DNA of 64,000 nt from Streptomyces cyaneochromogenes (GTDB lineage Bacteria; Actinomycetota; Actinomycetes; Streptomycetales; Streptomycetaceae), in assembly GCF_003963535.1 (NCBI RefSeq), contig NZ_CP034539.1:186001-250000 (forward strand), read 5' to 3'. Below are positions 23,695-33,116 of this stretch, piece by piece (the first letter of the stretch is position 1; every line of letters starts with the position of its first letter). Below the pieces are notes generated by a model. That model made no database searches, was not told the DNA's origin, and saw nothing but the letters and a program-made list of their open reading frames with translations. Made by a program: the position numbers and the translations under genes.

Positions 23695-24311
23695 AAGGAA
23701 ATTCCCTTTCGTATGGATGATCCACAAGGGGGGCGGCCCCGCTGGGGACAGCAAGCGGGCCTCGACCGCAGGTGCGCGACACCCGTTTCCGGAGACTGTC
23801 GCGCGGCTCCCGCGGTGCAGAGGATCAAAGCACGGAGCACACCGGGCGACCAATCAACCTGAGCACGCATCCAAGGAGTTGAACGAACGGGCTGCGCATC
23901 CATGGAGAACTACGCACGACTTGGAGGCAGCTTCTCTACATCCCACACGACATCGGGACGCGACTGAGATGGTCGCCGGGCTCCCGAACCGGACACTCGG
24001 CACCAAACAGAACGGCATCCGGCATGCCCTTATGCGGACGCGCCGCGCCCCGTGACGCGGCTGCGCATCCGATGTGCAGATTCACTGAAGCCGGGAGACC
24101 ACTCCACCTCGGACACTGACTGCTGCCAACCGATTGCAGACCGTGAGACCGACTCAGGTCCGGTTGCGGTGAGCGCGGTGAGGACAGGGTGTGTTGTCCG
24201 GTCGTCCAGAGAGACGATGGAGACCGAAGCGCCTGCAGACCAAGGCAGGTCCCGCTCCAGCCGGGCCGCGGATGGCTCACGTGACGCCGGCCGGCGGAAG
24301 GAGTGCCTGCG
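23695..24311. other. Long intergenic region, no gene recognised
   Basis: About 600 bp of divergent upstream DNA between the peptide gene and the PAS-GAF-SpoIIE gene. I see no conserved coding sequence. Less GC-rich stretches near 23700-23730 and 23860-23960 are probable promoter positions. Confidence 0.4.
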
Positions 24312-26447
24312 ATGAGCGAAGCAGAACAGCCGCCAGACGTCGGCTGGGCGGATGTCCCCCGGCCGGAGGGCGAGTCGTCGCAGCCGAGCGGGCTGATGGA
24401 CCTCCTCGGTGTCGCGGCGGTGCTGCTGGACGCAGAGGGACGGGTGGTCCTGTGGAGCCCGCAGGCCGAGGAGCTGTACGGCTACCTGGCCGAGGAGGCG
24501 CTCGGGCAGTACGCGGCACACCTGCTCGTAAACGAAGAACACCGGGACTGGGTGATCAAAAAGTTCGCCGAGGTCATGGAAACCGGCCGGAGCTGGGCCG
24601 GCACGTTCCCCATCCGGTGCAAGGACGGCAGCACCCGGCCGGTGGAGCTACGCAACATGCGGCTGCTCAACGACCGCGGCGAGTTCTACGCCCTCGGCCT
24701 GGGCACCGACTCACCGACCCTGCGCGAGCTGCAGCGGGACATCGCCCTGTCCACCCGGCTGATCTCCCAGTCCCCCATCGGGATCGCGATCCTCGACCCC
24801 GATCTGCGGTACGTGGCCGTCAACCCCGCCCTGGAGCGGATGCACGGCATCCCCGAGGCAGAGCACCTCGGTCGCCACTACCGCGACATCATGAAAGCCA
24901 CGAAGTTCGAGGTGCCCGAGGCCGCGATGCGGCAGGTCCTGACCACCGGGATCCCCCTGGTCGACCAGTCCACCATCGTCGGCCGCACGCCGGCGGACCC
25001 GGGACGCAAGCACGCCTGGTCGATCTCGCTGTACCGGCTGGAGGACCCGCAAGGCCGGGTACTCGGGGTGGCCGACATCGTGGTGGAGGTCACCGAGCGC
25101 TACCAGGCGGCCATGGAAGCCACCGAGACACGGCGGCGCCTGGCCGTGATCGCCGACGGCTCGGCCCGCATCGGCACCAGTCTGGAGATCGACCAGACAG
25201 CCCGGGAACTGGCCGAGGTCACCGTTCCCGACTTCGCCGACCTGGTCACCGTCGACGTACTCGACTCCATCGTCGACGAGCACCGCCCCGCCACCAGAGA
25301 CGGTCCGACGCTCTTCCGTGCCCTCGCGGTGAAGGCCGCATACCCCACCGAGGCCGTCCACGCCGCCGATCCTCCAGGCCAGATCGCCGCCTACGACGCC
25401 GACCGGCTGGCCACCCGGTGCGTCCGTACCGGCCGGCCCGTCCTCATCCGCCACGCCGACGGCAACCACCTGACCAGCATCGCCCGCGACGAGCACGCCG
25501 CCACGTTGCTGGCCCGCGCCGGCGTGCACTCCTACCTGGCCGTCCCGCTCACCGCCCGCGGCACCGTCCTCGGCTTCCTGGGCCTCGCCCGTGCCCGCGA
25601 TCCACGGCCCTTCGACGAGGACGACCTCGCCATCGCCACCGAGCTGGCCTTCCGCGCAGCGGTGTGCATCGACAACGCCCGCGCGCACCAGAGCGTGCGC
25701 AACGCCGCCGAGACCCTGCAGCGCAGCCTGCTCCCCGACCACCCGCCCGACCTGCCCGGCCTGCAGGTCGCCTCCCGCTACCTGCCCGCCCAGGCCGCCT
25801 ACGAAATCGGCGGCGACTGGTACGACGTCCTGCCACTGGGCGGCGACAGGACAGCGCTGGTCGTGGGCGACGTCATGGGCAGCGGGATCGACGCCGCCGC
25901 CACCATGGGCCGCCTGCGCACCGCCACCACCGCCTTCGCCCGCCTCGACCTCGACCCCGCCCAGGTTCTTGAACATCTGGACGCGATCACCTCCGAGCTG
26001 GAGCAGTACATCGCCACCAGCGTCTACGCCGCCTACGACCCCCAAAACGCCGAGTGCCGCATCGCCAACGCCGGTCATCTGCCCCCCGTCCTCATCCGCC
26101 GCGGAAAGCCTCCCCGATTGCTCGAACTGCCCACCGGCACACCCCTCGGCGTCGGCGGCATCCCCTTCGAAACCACCACCGTCGGCTTCGGTCCCGGTGA
26201 CCAGTTGGTCCTGTACACCGACGGACTGGTCGAGACCCGCCACCACCCCATCGACGAACGCCTCGATGCCCTCCTCCGCCTCCTCGACGCCCCCGACTCC
26301 CCTCTTGAAGAAACCTGCGACCGGCTCCTTCACGGCCTACGACACCCCGACAACCACGACGATGTCGCCCTGCTGATCGCCCGCGCCCTGCCCAGCACGC
26401 CGCATCGCGGAGACCGCCACCCACAACGGGCACTGAGACGCCTCTGA
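24312..26447 (+). CDS. PAS-PAS-GAF-SpoIIE (PP2C-type) serine phosphatase
   Basis: 711 residues. ATG 24312 follows AAGGAG by 7 bases. Domains in order: PAS 1 (about 20-130; AAVLLDAEGRVVLWSPQAEE, LYGYLAEEALG), PAS 2 (about 145-265; ISQSPIGIAILDPDLRYVAV, NPALERMHGI), GAF (about 275-440; LEIDQTARELAEVTVPDFAD) and SpoIIE phosphatase (about 455-690). The phosphatase has AYEIGGDWYDVLPLGGDRT, VVGDVMGSGIDAAATMGRLR, NAGHLPPVLI and LVLYTDGLVETR, which supply the metal-binding Asp residues. Such proteins dephosphorylate anti-anti-sigma factors in response to PAS/GAF ligands. No anti-sigma or STAS gene is adjacent. Its C-terminal half resembles the decayed gene at 27110-28400, so the two may be ancient duplicates. 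Confidence 0.92.
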   Translation: MSEAEQPPDVGWADVPRPEGESSQPSGLMDLLGVAAVLLDAEGRVVLWSPQAEELYGYLAEEALGQYAAHLLVNEEHRDWVIKKFAEVMETGRSWAGTFPIRCKDGSTRPVELRNMRLLNDRGEFYALGLGTDSPTLRELQRDIALSTRLISQSPIGIAILDPDLRYVAVNPALERMHGIPEAEHLGRHYRDIMKATKFEVPEAAMRQVLTTGIPLVDQSTIVGRTPADPGRKHAWSISLYRLEDPQGRVLGVADIVVEVTERYQAAMEATETRRRLAVIADGSARIGTSLEIDQTARELAEVTVPDFADLVTVDVLDSIVDEHRPATRDGPTLFRALAVKAAYPTEAVHAADPPGQIAAYDADRLATRCVRTGRPVLIRHADGNHLTSIARDEHAATLLARAGVHSYLAVPLTARGTVLGFLGLARARDPRPFDEDDLAIATELAFRAAVCIDNARAHQSVRNAAETLQRSLLPDHPPDLPGLQVASRYLPAQAAYEIGGDWYDVLPLGGDRTALVVGDVMGSGIDAAATMGRLRTATTAFARLDLDPAQVLEHLDAITSELEQYIATSVYAAYDPQNAECRIANAGHLPPVLIRRGKPPRLLELPTGTPLGVGGIPFETTTVGFGPGDQLVLYTDGLVETRHHPIDERLDALLRLLDAPDSPLEETCDRLLHGLRHPDNHDDVALLIARALPSTPHRGDRHPQRALRRL

Positions 26448-26753
26448 GACGATCGCGTCCCGCGAAGTGGCGCAGCGATGTGGAGTTCACGACGCCGCAG
26501 GTCGCCTGTGTCAGCAAGGTCAGCGCCCGGGCAGGGCTCCGCTCAGCCATCGCACGGCAACATGATCGCGCTCGCAACGTCCGCTTGACATGGGAGGATT
26601 CGGACCGCGACCACCGCGACATGTCGCCGACTCAGTGCATGGTCAACCGCGCGCTCTCTGAACCGTTCCGGGTTCGGCAGGGATGGTATGCCCCGGTTCT
26701 GATGGAGTCGGATTGCTGGACAATTGACGATCCAGCAGCTGCCGGAGGCCGTG

Positions 26754-26968
26754 ATGCCCCGCAGCTATCCGCCAGAGTTCCGCCGCAAGGTCCTCGATCT
26801 CGTCGCATCCGGAAGACCGGAAGAAGGGTCGCCGAGGTTCCCCAATTCCTCGACATCAGCGACCAGACGATCCGTGTCTGGCGTCGCCAACATCGCATCG
26901 ATACCGGGCAGTTGCCCGGCACGACCAGCAGCGACCAGCACGAACTCCGCACCCCACCGGTAGCGTGA
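26754..26968 (+). pseudogene. IS3-family OrfA, frameshifted remnant
   Basis: It begins MPRSYPPEFRRKVLDLVASG, then the frame shifts near 26820 and continues RRVAEVPQFLDISDQTIRVW, RRQHRIDTGQLPGTTSSDQH before a stop. This is the helix-turn-helix OrfA of an IS3-family element. The OrfB integrase is absent; the sequence passes directly into the terminator at 27022. Confidence 0.7.
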
Positions 26969-27021
26969 AACCAAGCAACTCGACTCCACCCAACTCGGGG
27001 CAGTCCGGAGTCTCGATCAAA

Positions 27022-27047
27022 CCCGGAGCGGTTCAGACCGCTCCGGG
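27022..27047. terminator. Perfect 11-bp hairpin, likely bidirectional terminator
   Basis: CCCGGAGCGGT, loop TCAG, ACCGCTCCGGG. It lies between the SpoIIE gene (plus) and the decayed phosphatase (minus, ends 27110), close enough to serve the latter. Confidence 0.7.
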
Positions 27048-27109
27048 GCGGATTGCGAGACTCGCTGCGCGCGGTGGCTGTCCGGCTCCCGCCGCGCCAT
27101 GATCCGGAT

Positions 27110-28400
27110 TCACGGCGCGAGCAGCGACTGTTCGATCCACACGGTCTTGCTCTCACGGGTGTAGCGGGTACCCCAGAAGGGGTCCGCCGGGTGGGCGAGC
27201 GCCGTGCGCAGCCGTTGCGGGCCCGTGTCGACGTCCAGGTGGCGGTCGCCGATGAGTCCGTTGGTGTAGAGCGTGAGCAAGCTGCCCTCGGCCAGTTCGA
27301 TCTCCCGGGTTTCGAACGGCAGACCGCCCAGGTCGAGCGGTGGACCGGGAGGCAGGTCGAGCACGGCTGCCTGTCCGTCCGGGGTGGTCACGACCCGTAG
27401 CGGGTGACCGGCCCGCGTCACGGCGCATTGCCGGGAGACGGGGTCGTAGACGGCGTACAGGCAGGTGGCGCCCACCATCTGCTCGCCCATGGGCCGTTCG
27501 CCGGCTGTCTCTTGTTCGGCGGCAAGGAGATTGACCAGGTCGTCCAGCCGGGAAAGGACCTCGTCCGCTTCGACGTCGAGGGTGGCGAGGTGTGCACGGC
27601 GGTACGCAGTCGGCCCGTCGTGGCAGCGGCGTGCAGTCCGTGACCGACCGCGTCGCCGACCACGAGCGCGGCCCTGGCCCCGGACAACGGGATGACGTCG
27701 AACCAGTCACCGCCGGGACCGGTGGCCGTAGTGGCCGGGAGATGGCGTGGGGCCACTTCGAGGGCCGGCTGGTGCGAACGCTCCTCGGCAGAAGGGTGCG
27801 TTGCAGGGTGGACGCGGTCTGGTGCTGTTGGGTGAAGCGTCGAGCGTTGTCGATGCTGACGGCGGCACGCAAGGCGCGTTCCAGGGCCGGAGTGAGATCG
27901 TCGGCCTCGAACGGCTCGGGGTGCCGCGATCGCCACAGACTCATCATGCCCAGCACCAGGCCGCGCGCGGCCAGTGGCACGACGATCAGCGAATGTGCCG
28001 AGAGGTCCGGTGCATGCTCGCCCCGGCGCGGCTCTGCCAGGAACCACTCGGGCGAAATGACCGGTTCGAGGAGGGGCCGCCCGTCGGCCAGGCAGCTGGC
28101 CTGGGGGGGCGCCGGGTGCGAGCTGCACCGGTTCGCCTTCCGGTTGCGGCTTGTCGGGCTGCTGGGACCCGACGCAGGCACCGGTTGCGACTGTTACGTG
28201 GTCGGCCAGGTGGGGGACCATGACATCCGCGAGTTGGCAAGCCGTCTGCCGCACGTCGAGCGTCGATCCGATGCGGGCGCCGGCCTGGTCGAGGAGCGCC
28301 GACCCGCCCTGCCACCCACGCCACAGGGCCGGGCCCACCCCCTTGTCCCTGCCGTGGGGCCGCCCGAGCGGCGACGCCGCCAAGGCGCCGCACGGCGCGG
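27110..28400 (-). pseudogene. GAF-SpoIIE-type phosphatase, multiple frameshifts
   Basis: Pieces of one protein lie in successive frames on the minus strand. First comes a GAF start (SALLDQAGARIGSTLDVRQT, QLADVMVPHLADHVTVA). After a shift near 28110 follow LEPVISPEWFLAEPRRGEHA, HSLIVVPLAARGLVLGMMSL and SIDNARRFTQQHQTASTLQR. After a shift near 27790 come GGDWFDVIPLSGARAALVVG and DAVGHGLHAAATTGRLRTAV. After a shift near 27590 come LATLDVEADEVLSRLDDLVN, CLYAVYDPVSRQCAVTRAGH and LLTLYTNGLIGDRHLDVD to the stop at 27110. At least three frameshifts make an intact product impossible. A family member would be a regulatory serine phosphatase of the same class as the intact gene at 24312. Confidence 0.75.
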
Positions 28401-28421
28401 CCTCCGTGCCGGAACAGCCCG

Positions 28422-30206
28422 TCACGTCAAGCTCGACGGGACGATCCCGTAGCGCCGCATCTTGCGGTACATCGTGGCGCGGGAGATCCCGAGGTCCTGC
28501 GCGGTCCGCTGGACGTTGGAGTTGCGGTCCATCAGTCCACGCAGAATGGCGTCGCGTTCCAGCGCCTCGATGGTGGTGAGCACCTTGTTCGACGACGCCC
28601 GGCATTCGGGCGGCAGCTCCTCCGCGTGGATCATCCGGCCCGAAGGACGCCGCGCCAGGCCCCGGATCACCGACTCCAGCTGCCGGACGTTTTCCGGCCA
28701 GGGGCATCGCTGCAGCATGGTCAGCGCATCCGGGGAGAACCCGCTCTCACCGCTCGGCCGGTACTTGCGCAGGAAGAACCGCGCCAGGTGCTCGGCGTCC
28801 CCGAAGCGATGGCGCAGGGCAGGCACCTCCACCAAGGCGCCGCAGAGCTGGTCGAGCCCGTCGTCGGCGCTGACCATCGACGGCTGGCTGGTCATGACCA
28901 GTTGCCCGGTCGCGCCGCCGTCCCGTCGCACCAGCAGGTTCGTGAGCCGATGCCGCAGGTGGTCGCCCAGCAGGTGCACGTCGCGCAGGAGGAGCACGTT
29001 GGACGGCACGACGAGCAGCTCTTCGATGTCGTGCAGCCAGCGCTCGGTGACGGCAGGTGAATCCGACAGTGGCGCTTCCCGTATCTCCAGCCGACGTCCG
29101 GCGCCATGGGCCCGGTGCATGGCCTCGACCAGTGTCCTCTTGCCGACGCCGGCTTCGCCCAGGAGATGGAGCCATGTCCCGGCGACGAAAGCCGTTTCAC
29201 TGTCGGCGACCGCACGCAGCCAGTGCGGGGACGAGCCCACCAGTCCCAGGTTGGAGCGGTCGGGCGGGGCGGACACCACAGAGCTGGGCTGGGCCCGTCC
29301 GATCAGCCGGACTCGGAAGACGGCGCCGGCGTCGCTGTCCTCGCGCCGGCAGCGACTGACCCTGAGTTCGGCGACCCGCCCCGAGGGCAGGGCGATGCTA
29401 CGGGTCCCCTCCAGCCGGGGATGGTCTGCGATCTCACGGGCGTGGTCGAGCAGCGCATAGTGATCGGGCCCGGTCACGGCGGCACTGAGCTGCTCGTTCA
29501 TCATGACGAGATCACGGTTGAGTGCCAGCACGGGTCCTGGGCGCGCCGAGGAGCACGCCTCCATGTAGTCCTGGAAGAGAGCCCGCTCGCGCCGCGAGGT
29601 GATCGCCGCGATCTCGGCCTCGATCTGGGCCGCGACCGAGCGGGCGAAGGCCATCAGCATGCCGTCGGAGCCCTGACGGATGGTGGTGAGGTTGAACGCT
29701 CCCAACAGCGTGCTCCGGGTGGGATGCAGGATCGGCACGGCCGCGCAGTGGAACTCCCGCAGCTCTTCGACGTAGTGCTGCCTCCCGGCGATCACGACCG
29801 GGCGGCCGCTGGCCAGCGCGGTGCCGATGCCGTTGGTGCCCACGTAGCGCTCGGCGAACACATGCCCCGGGGCCAGACGCACGCGGTTGAGGTGCGTCGT
29901 CAGGCCGTCGTGGGACACCTTCCGGGACAGCACGACGCCGTTCCGGTCCGTGATCATCGTGGATACCGGGTCGTCGGCGAGCTGTTCGTGCAGCGTGTCC
30001 AGAATGGGCAGCGCCGCCCTGGCCAGGGGGCTGTCCAGATTGGGGTTGTCCAAATAGGGAGCGTCGAGGCTGCCGGACTCCACCTTGTACTCGATGGAAC
30101 GTTGCCATGAGGCGACCACGAGCGGCCGGGCGCTCGGATCGTTGGTGGCCTCCAGATAGAGCTCTCTGGCTGCTCTCAGTGAGTTCCCGGGTTGGTGTCG
30201 GGGCAT
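28422..30206 (-). CDS. GAF-AAA-Fis transcriptional activator (AcoR-like)
   Basis: 594 residues. The N-terminal half is a GAF-type sensor: LVVASWQRSIEYKVESGSLD, STMITDRNGVVLSRKVSHDG, FAERYVGTNGIGTALASGRP. The middle is an AAA module with Walker A GEAGVGKRTLVEA (near residue 360) and LQRCPWPENVRQLESVIRGL. The C-terminus is a Fis-type helix-turn-helix (NSNVQRTAQDLGISRATMYR). The sigma-54-contacting GAFTGA loop expected in this module is not visible; actinobacteria lack sigma-54, and such activators are known to work with other sigma factors. It is divergent from the alcohol dehydrogenase and ABC operon at 30389-37003 and most likely activates it, as AcoR/MimR-type proteins do for alcohol or ketone catabolism. 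Confidence 0.85.
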   Translation of the reverse strand: MPRHQPGNSLRAARELYLEATNDPSARPLVVASWQRSIEYKVESGSLDAPYLDNPNLDSPLARAALPILDTLHEQLADDPVSTMITDRNGVVLSRKVSHDGLTTHLNRVRLAPGHVFAERYVGTNGIGTALASGRPVVIAGRQHYVEELREFHCAAVPILHPTRSTLLGAFNLTTIRQGSDGMLMAFARSVAAQIEAEIAAITSRRERALFQDYMEACSSARPGPVLALNRDLVMMNEQLSAAVTGPDHYALLDHAREIADHPRLEGTRSIALPSGRVAELRVSRCRREDSDAGAVFRVRLIGRAQPSSVVSAPPDRSNLGLVGSSPHWLRAVADSETAFVAGTWLHLLGEAGVGKRTLVEAMHRAHGAGRRLEIREAPLSDSPAVTERWLHDIEELLVVPSNVLLLRDVHLLGDHLRHRLTNLLVRRDGGATGQLVMTSQPSMVSADDGLDQLCGALVEVPALRHRFGDAEHLARFFLRKYRPSGESGFSPDALTMLQRCPWPENVRQLESVIRGLARRPSGRMIHAEELPPECRASSNKVLTTIEALERDAILRGLMDRNSNVQRTAQDLGISRATMYRKMRRYGIVPSSLT

Positions 30207-30388
30207 TTAACACTCCCGTGCGGCGCGCGTCACATTCCTCGGTGCAGTGATTGGAACAGCTCGGCGGCATCGCGCCTACCGCGTGTATCACATTGAGACA
30301 TCCGCGGACGGATTCTGAGACATCGACCTGCGAACGGCGGCCTGTGTAATCGGCGCACCCCCCACCCGCCGCATCTCAGGGAGCCGCC
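30207..30388. promoter_or_regulatory. Divergent promoter with TGAGACATC direct repeats
   Basis: The 182-bp region between the activator and the alcohol dehydrogenase contains TGAGACATC at 30294-30302 and again at 30316-30324, spaced 22 bp, close to two helical turns. Repeats on one face of the helix are what an oligomeric Fis-type activator would bind. AGGGAG at about 30377 is the ribosome-binding site of the dehydrogenase gene. Confidence 0.5.
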
Positions 30389-31414
30389 ATGAAAGCCGTG
30401 CAGGTCATCGAGTACGACGAGCCGCCCGTGCTCGTGGACGTGCCGGACCCGCAGATCACCAGCCCGCTCGATGTGATCGTGAAGATCGGGGGCGCCGGAG
30501 TCTGCCGGACCGATCTGCACATCCTCGAAGGACAGTGGAAGGAGAAGAGCGGGGTCGCCCTCCCGTACACGATCGGTCACGAGAACGCCGGCTGGGTCGC
30601 GGAGGTCGGGGAGGCCGTCACCAACGTCGAGGTGGGTGACCCGGTCATCCTGCACCCGCTGGTGACCTGCGGTCTGTGCCGCGCCTGCCGGGCCGGCGAC
30701 GACGTGCACTGCATGAACTCGGCCTTCCCCGGCATCGACGCCGACGGGGGCTACGCCGAGTACCTCAGGACCAGCGCCCGCTCGGTCGTGCCTCTCGCCC
30801 CGTCCCTGGAGCCGGCCTCGGTGGCGGCCCTGGCCGACGCCGGGCTCACGGCGTACCACGCCGCCGCCAAGGCGGCCCGGGCACTGTGGCCCGGCGACAA
30901 GGCCGTGGTCATCGGCGCCGGCGGACTCGGACACATCGGCATCCAGGTGCTGCGGGCCCTGTCACCGGCCGAGATGATCGTCATCGACCGCAGCCCCGAG
31001 GCCCTCGCCCTGGCCAAGGAACTCGGCGCCGACCACGCGCTCCTCGCGGACGGCAGCGAAGCCGACCGCGTACGGGACCTCACGGCGGGACACGGGGCGG
31101 AGGCCGTCCTGGACTTCGTCGGTGAGGGCGGCGCCGTCGAGACGGGCGTGGCCTGCCTGCGCCGCAACGGCAACTACTACGTCATCGGCTACGGCGGCCA
31201 CCTCCACGTGCCGACGATCGACGTCATCTCCACGGAGATCAACTTCATCGGCAACCTCGTGGGGTCCTACAACGACCTCTCCGAGCTGATGGTCCTGGCG
31301 GCCCGCGGCAAGGTCGCCCTTCACACCCAGCGCTACCCCCTCGCCTCCTTCCGGCAGGCCCTCGACGACCTGCACGCCGGCGCCGTACGCGGCCGAGCGA
31401 TCTTGATCCCCTGA
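30389..31414 (+). CDS. Zinc-dependent NAD(P) alcohol dehydrogenase
   Basis: 341 residues, the normal length for medium-chain dehydrogenases. Catalytic zinc ligands: VCRTDLH (Cys), TIGHENAGWV (His-Glu), and DFVG later in the coenzyme domain. The structural zinc lobe is C-G-L-C-R-A-C-R-A-G-D-D-V-H-C. The NAD-binding loop is VVIGAGGLGHIGIQ, followed by VIDRSPEALALAKELGADHA. It is the first gene of an operon with a complete ABC importer (20 bases to the next start). It probably oxidises the alcohol or polyol that the importer brings in, or a derivative of it. Substrate is not proven by the sequence. Confidence 0.9.
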   Translation: MKAVQVIEYDEPPVLVDVPDPQITSPLDVIVKIGGAGVCRTDLHILEGQWKEKSGVALPYTIGHENAGWVAEVGEAVTNVEVGDPVILHPLVTCGLCRACRAGDDVHCMNSAFPGIDADGGYAEYLRTSARSVVPLAPSLEPASVAALADAGLTAYHAAAKAARALWPGDKAVVIGAGGLGHIGIQVLRALSPAEMIVIDRSPEALALAKELGADHALLADGSEADRVRDLTAGHGAEAVLDFVGEGGAVETGVACLRRNGNYYVIGYGGHLHVPTIDVISTEINFIGNLVGSYNDLSELMVLAARGKVALHTQRYPLASFRQALDDLHAGAVRGRAILIP

Positions 31415-31433
31415 CACCCGCAGGAGAAGCCCC

Positions 31434-33035
31434 ATGCGCAGCAGACCGTACAAGGGCCTGGTCGCCGTAGCGGCCGTAGCCGCCCTGACCGCCACCGCGT
31501 GCACCGCCCAGAACGAGGCACAGCACAAGCCCAAGGAAAAGGCCGCGCTCTTCAAGCCCGGCTCGGAGATCAGCTACCAGAAGTACGGCAGGAACTACCC
31601 GGCGACGAAGGTCAAGGACGTCCCCGGCCGCTGCAGCTACGAGTCGATCAGCCGCAAGGACTACTCGGGACAGACGCTGAAGATCATCAGCCATGCCGTC
31701 CCGGTCATCGGTGAGCCGACGCAGCTGCATGCCAAGCAGTTCGAGGAGATCACCGGCGGCAAGGTCGAGGTGGTCAACGTCCCCTTCGGCGAGCTGCACC
31801 AGAAGATCCTCACGCCCCTCCAGGCGGGCCAGCCTGCGTACGACGTGATGTTCTACCCGTCCCTGTGGATCGGTGACATGGCCCCGTACCTGGCGCCGGT
31901 GCCGGAGAACTACCTGAACACCACCGGCATGCAGGACGTCACCGCGGCCTACATGGACGTGGCGACCTGGGACGGGAAGGTCGTGCAGTATCCGGTGGAT
32001 GGTGACCGGCACTACCTCAAGGTCCGCACCGACGTGCTGAAGGATGCCAAGTGGCAGGCGGAGTACAGGAAGACCACGGGCAAGGAGCTTCAGGTCCCCA
32101 GAACGTGGGCCGAGTACCAGCAGACAGCCAAGTTCTTCAGCGACAAGGACCTCGACGGCGACGGCAAGCCGAACTACGGCAGTGCCGAGGTGACCAAACG
32201 CGATGACCTGACGTTCTCCGCGTTCATCAGCCGGGCGGCGCCGTACGTGAAGAATCCGGACGTCGAGGGCGGTGTCTTCTTCGACCTCGAGACCATGAAG
32301 CCGCTGATCAACACGCCCGGCTTCGTCCGCGCCCTGGAGGACATGGTCAAGGCCAAGGCCACCTGGGCACCCGGCGGCGCCAACTTCGGCCTGGGAGACG
32401 AGATCTTCTCCTTCGGAGGCGGCCAGACGTTGATGTCCTACTCCTGGGACGACGCCTTCATCCAGGCCCAGCAGCCGGACAGCAAGATCCGCAACATGGT
32501 TGAGGCGGCGCCCTTGCCGGGCTCCACGGAGGTCTACAACCGCACCACGAAGTCGTGGGACAAGAAGGCCAACCGGGCGGCCTACTTCACCTGGGGATGG
32601 ACCTCCGCGGTGACCAAGGCGTCCAGCCACCAGGAGATGGCCTTCGACTACCTGTGCTTCTTCAGCAACGAGGCCAACACCGCTCTCGACCTGACCATCG
32701 GACGTTTCGGCATCAACCCCTATCGCATCGCCCACTTCGACCCGGAGTTCTGGGAGGAGCAGGGCTGGGACGAGGACGTCGCCAAGGCATACGTGAACAC
32801 GCTCTCCGGCATGGAAGAGAACCCCAACCGCGTCTTCGACCTGCGGGTCCCCGGCGTCAACCAGTACATGTCCGCGCTGGCCAACGGAGTCGCCGCGGCG
32901 CTGGCGGGCCAGGAGTCCCCGCAGCGGGCACTGGACGGCGTGGCCGGCGAATGGGCCAAGATCACCGACCAGATCGGCAAGGACAAGGTCCAAAGCGCCT
33001 ATCGCAACGTGGTCGCGCTCGAGGACGAGTCCTGA
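31434..33035 (+). CDS. Extracellular solute-binding lipoprotein of ABC importer (GlpV-like)
   Basis: 533 residues, long for this class. The signal peptide MRSRPYKGLVAVAAVAALTA ends in a lipobox T-A-T-A-C with Cys23 as the lipidation site. The mature part has family-1 solute-binding features: GQTLKIISHAVPVIGEP, HAKQFEEITGGKVEVVNVPF, AYDVMFYPSLWIGDMAPYLA, VQYPVDGDRHYLKVRTDVL. Large binding proteins of this type belong to the glycerol-like GlpSTPQV transporters, and the operon has the matching two ATPases and two permeases. ATG 31434 follows AGGAG. The ligand is inferred to be glycerol or a related polyol. Confidence 0.85.
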   Translation: MRSRPYKGLVAVAAVAALTATACTAQNEAQHKPKEKAALFKPGSEISYQKYGRNYPATKVKDVPGRCSYESISRKDYSGQTLKIISHAVPVIGEPTQLHAKQFEEITGGKVEVVNVPFGELHQKILTPLQAGQPAYDVMFYPSLWIGDMAPYLAPVPENYLNTTGMQDVTAAYMDVATWDGKVVQYPVDGDRHYLKVRTDVLKDAKWQAEYRKTTGKELQVPRTWAEYQQTAKFFSDKDLDGDGKPNYGSAEVTKRDDLTFSAFISRAAPYVKNPDVEGGVFFDLETMKPLINTPGFVRALEDMVKAKATWAPGGANFGLGDEIFSFGGGQTLMSYSWDDAFIQAQQPDSKIRNMVEAAPLPGSTEVYNRTTKSWDKKANRAAYFTWGWTSAVTKASSHQEMAFDYLCFFSNEANTALDLTIGRFGINPYRIAHFDPEFWEEQGWDEDVAKAYVNTLSGMEENPNRVFDLRVPGVNQYMSALANGVAAALAGQESPQRALDGVAGEWAKITDQIGKDKVQSAYRNVVALEDES

Positions 33036-33116
33036 TCCGAACGCAGGGCGCCCCGGATGGCCGGACCGCACCGGCCGGCCACCCGGGGATTCCCGCTCCC
33101 TTCCGCAAGGAGAACC

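Noticed and set aside
24191..25972. Second plus-strand frame of 593 aa over the SpoIIE gene
   Set aside because: Arg/Pro/His-rich frame-shifted shadow; it contains none of the PAS or phosphatase residues.
24711..26333. Minus-strand open frame of 540 aa opposite the SpoIIE phosphatase
   Set aside because: Gly/Val/Ala-rich antisense artefact of high-GC coding; the plus strand has full PAS, GAF and phosphatase motifs.
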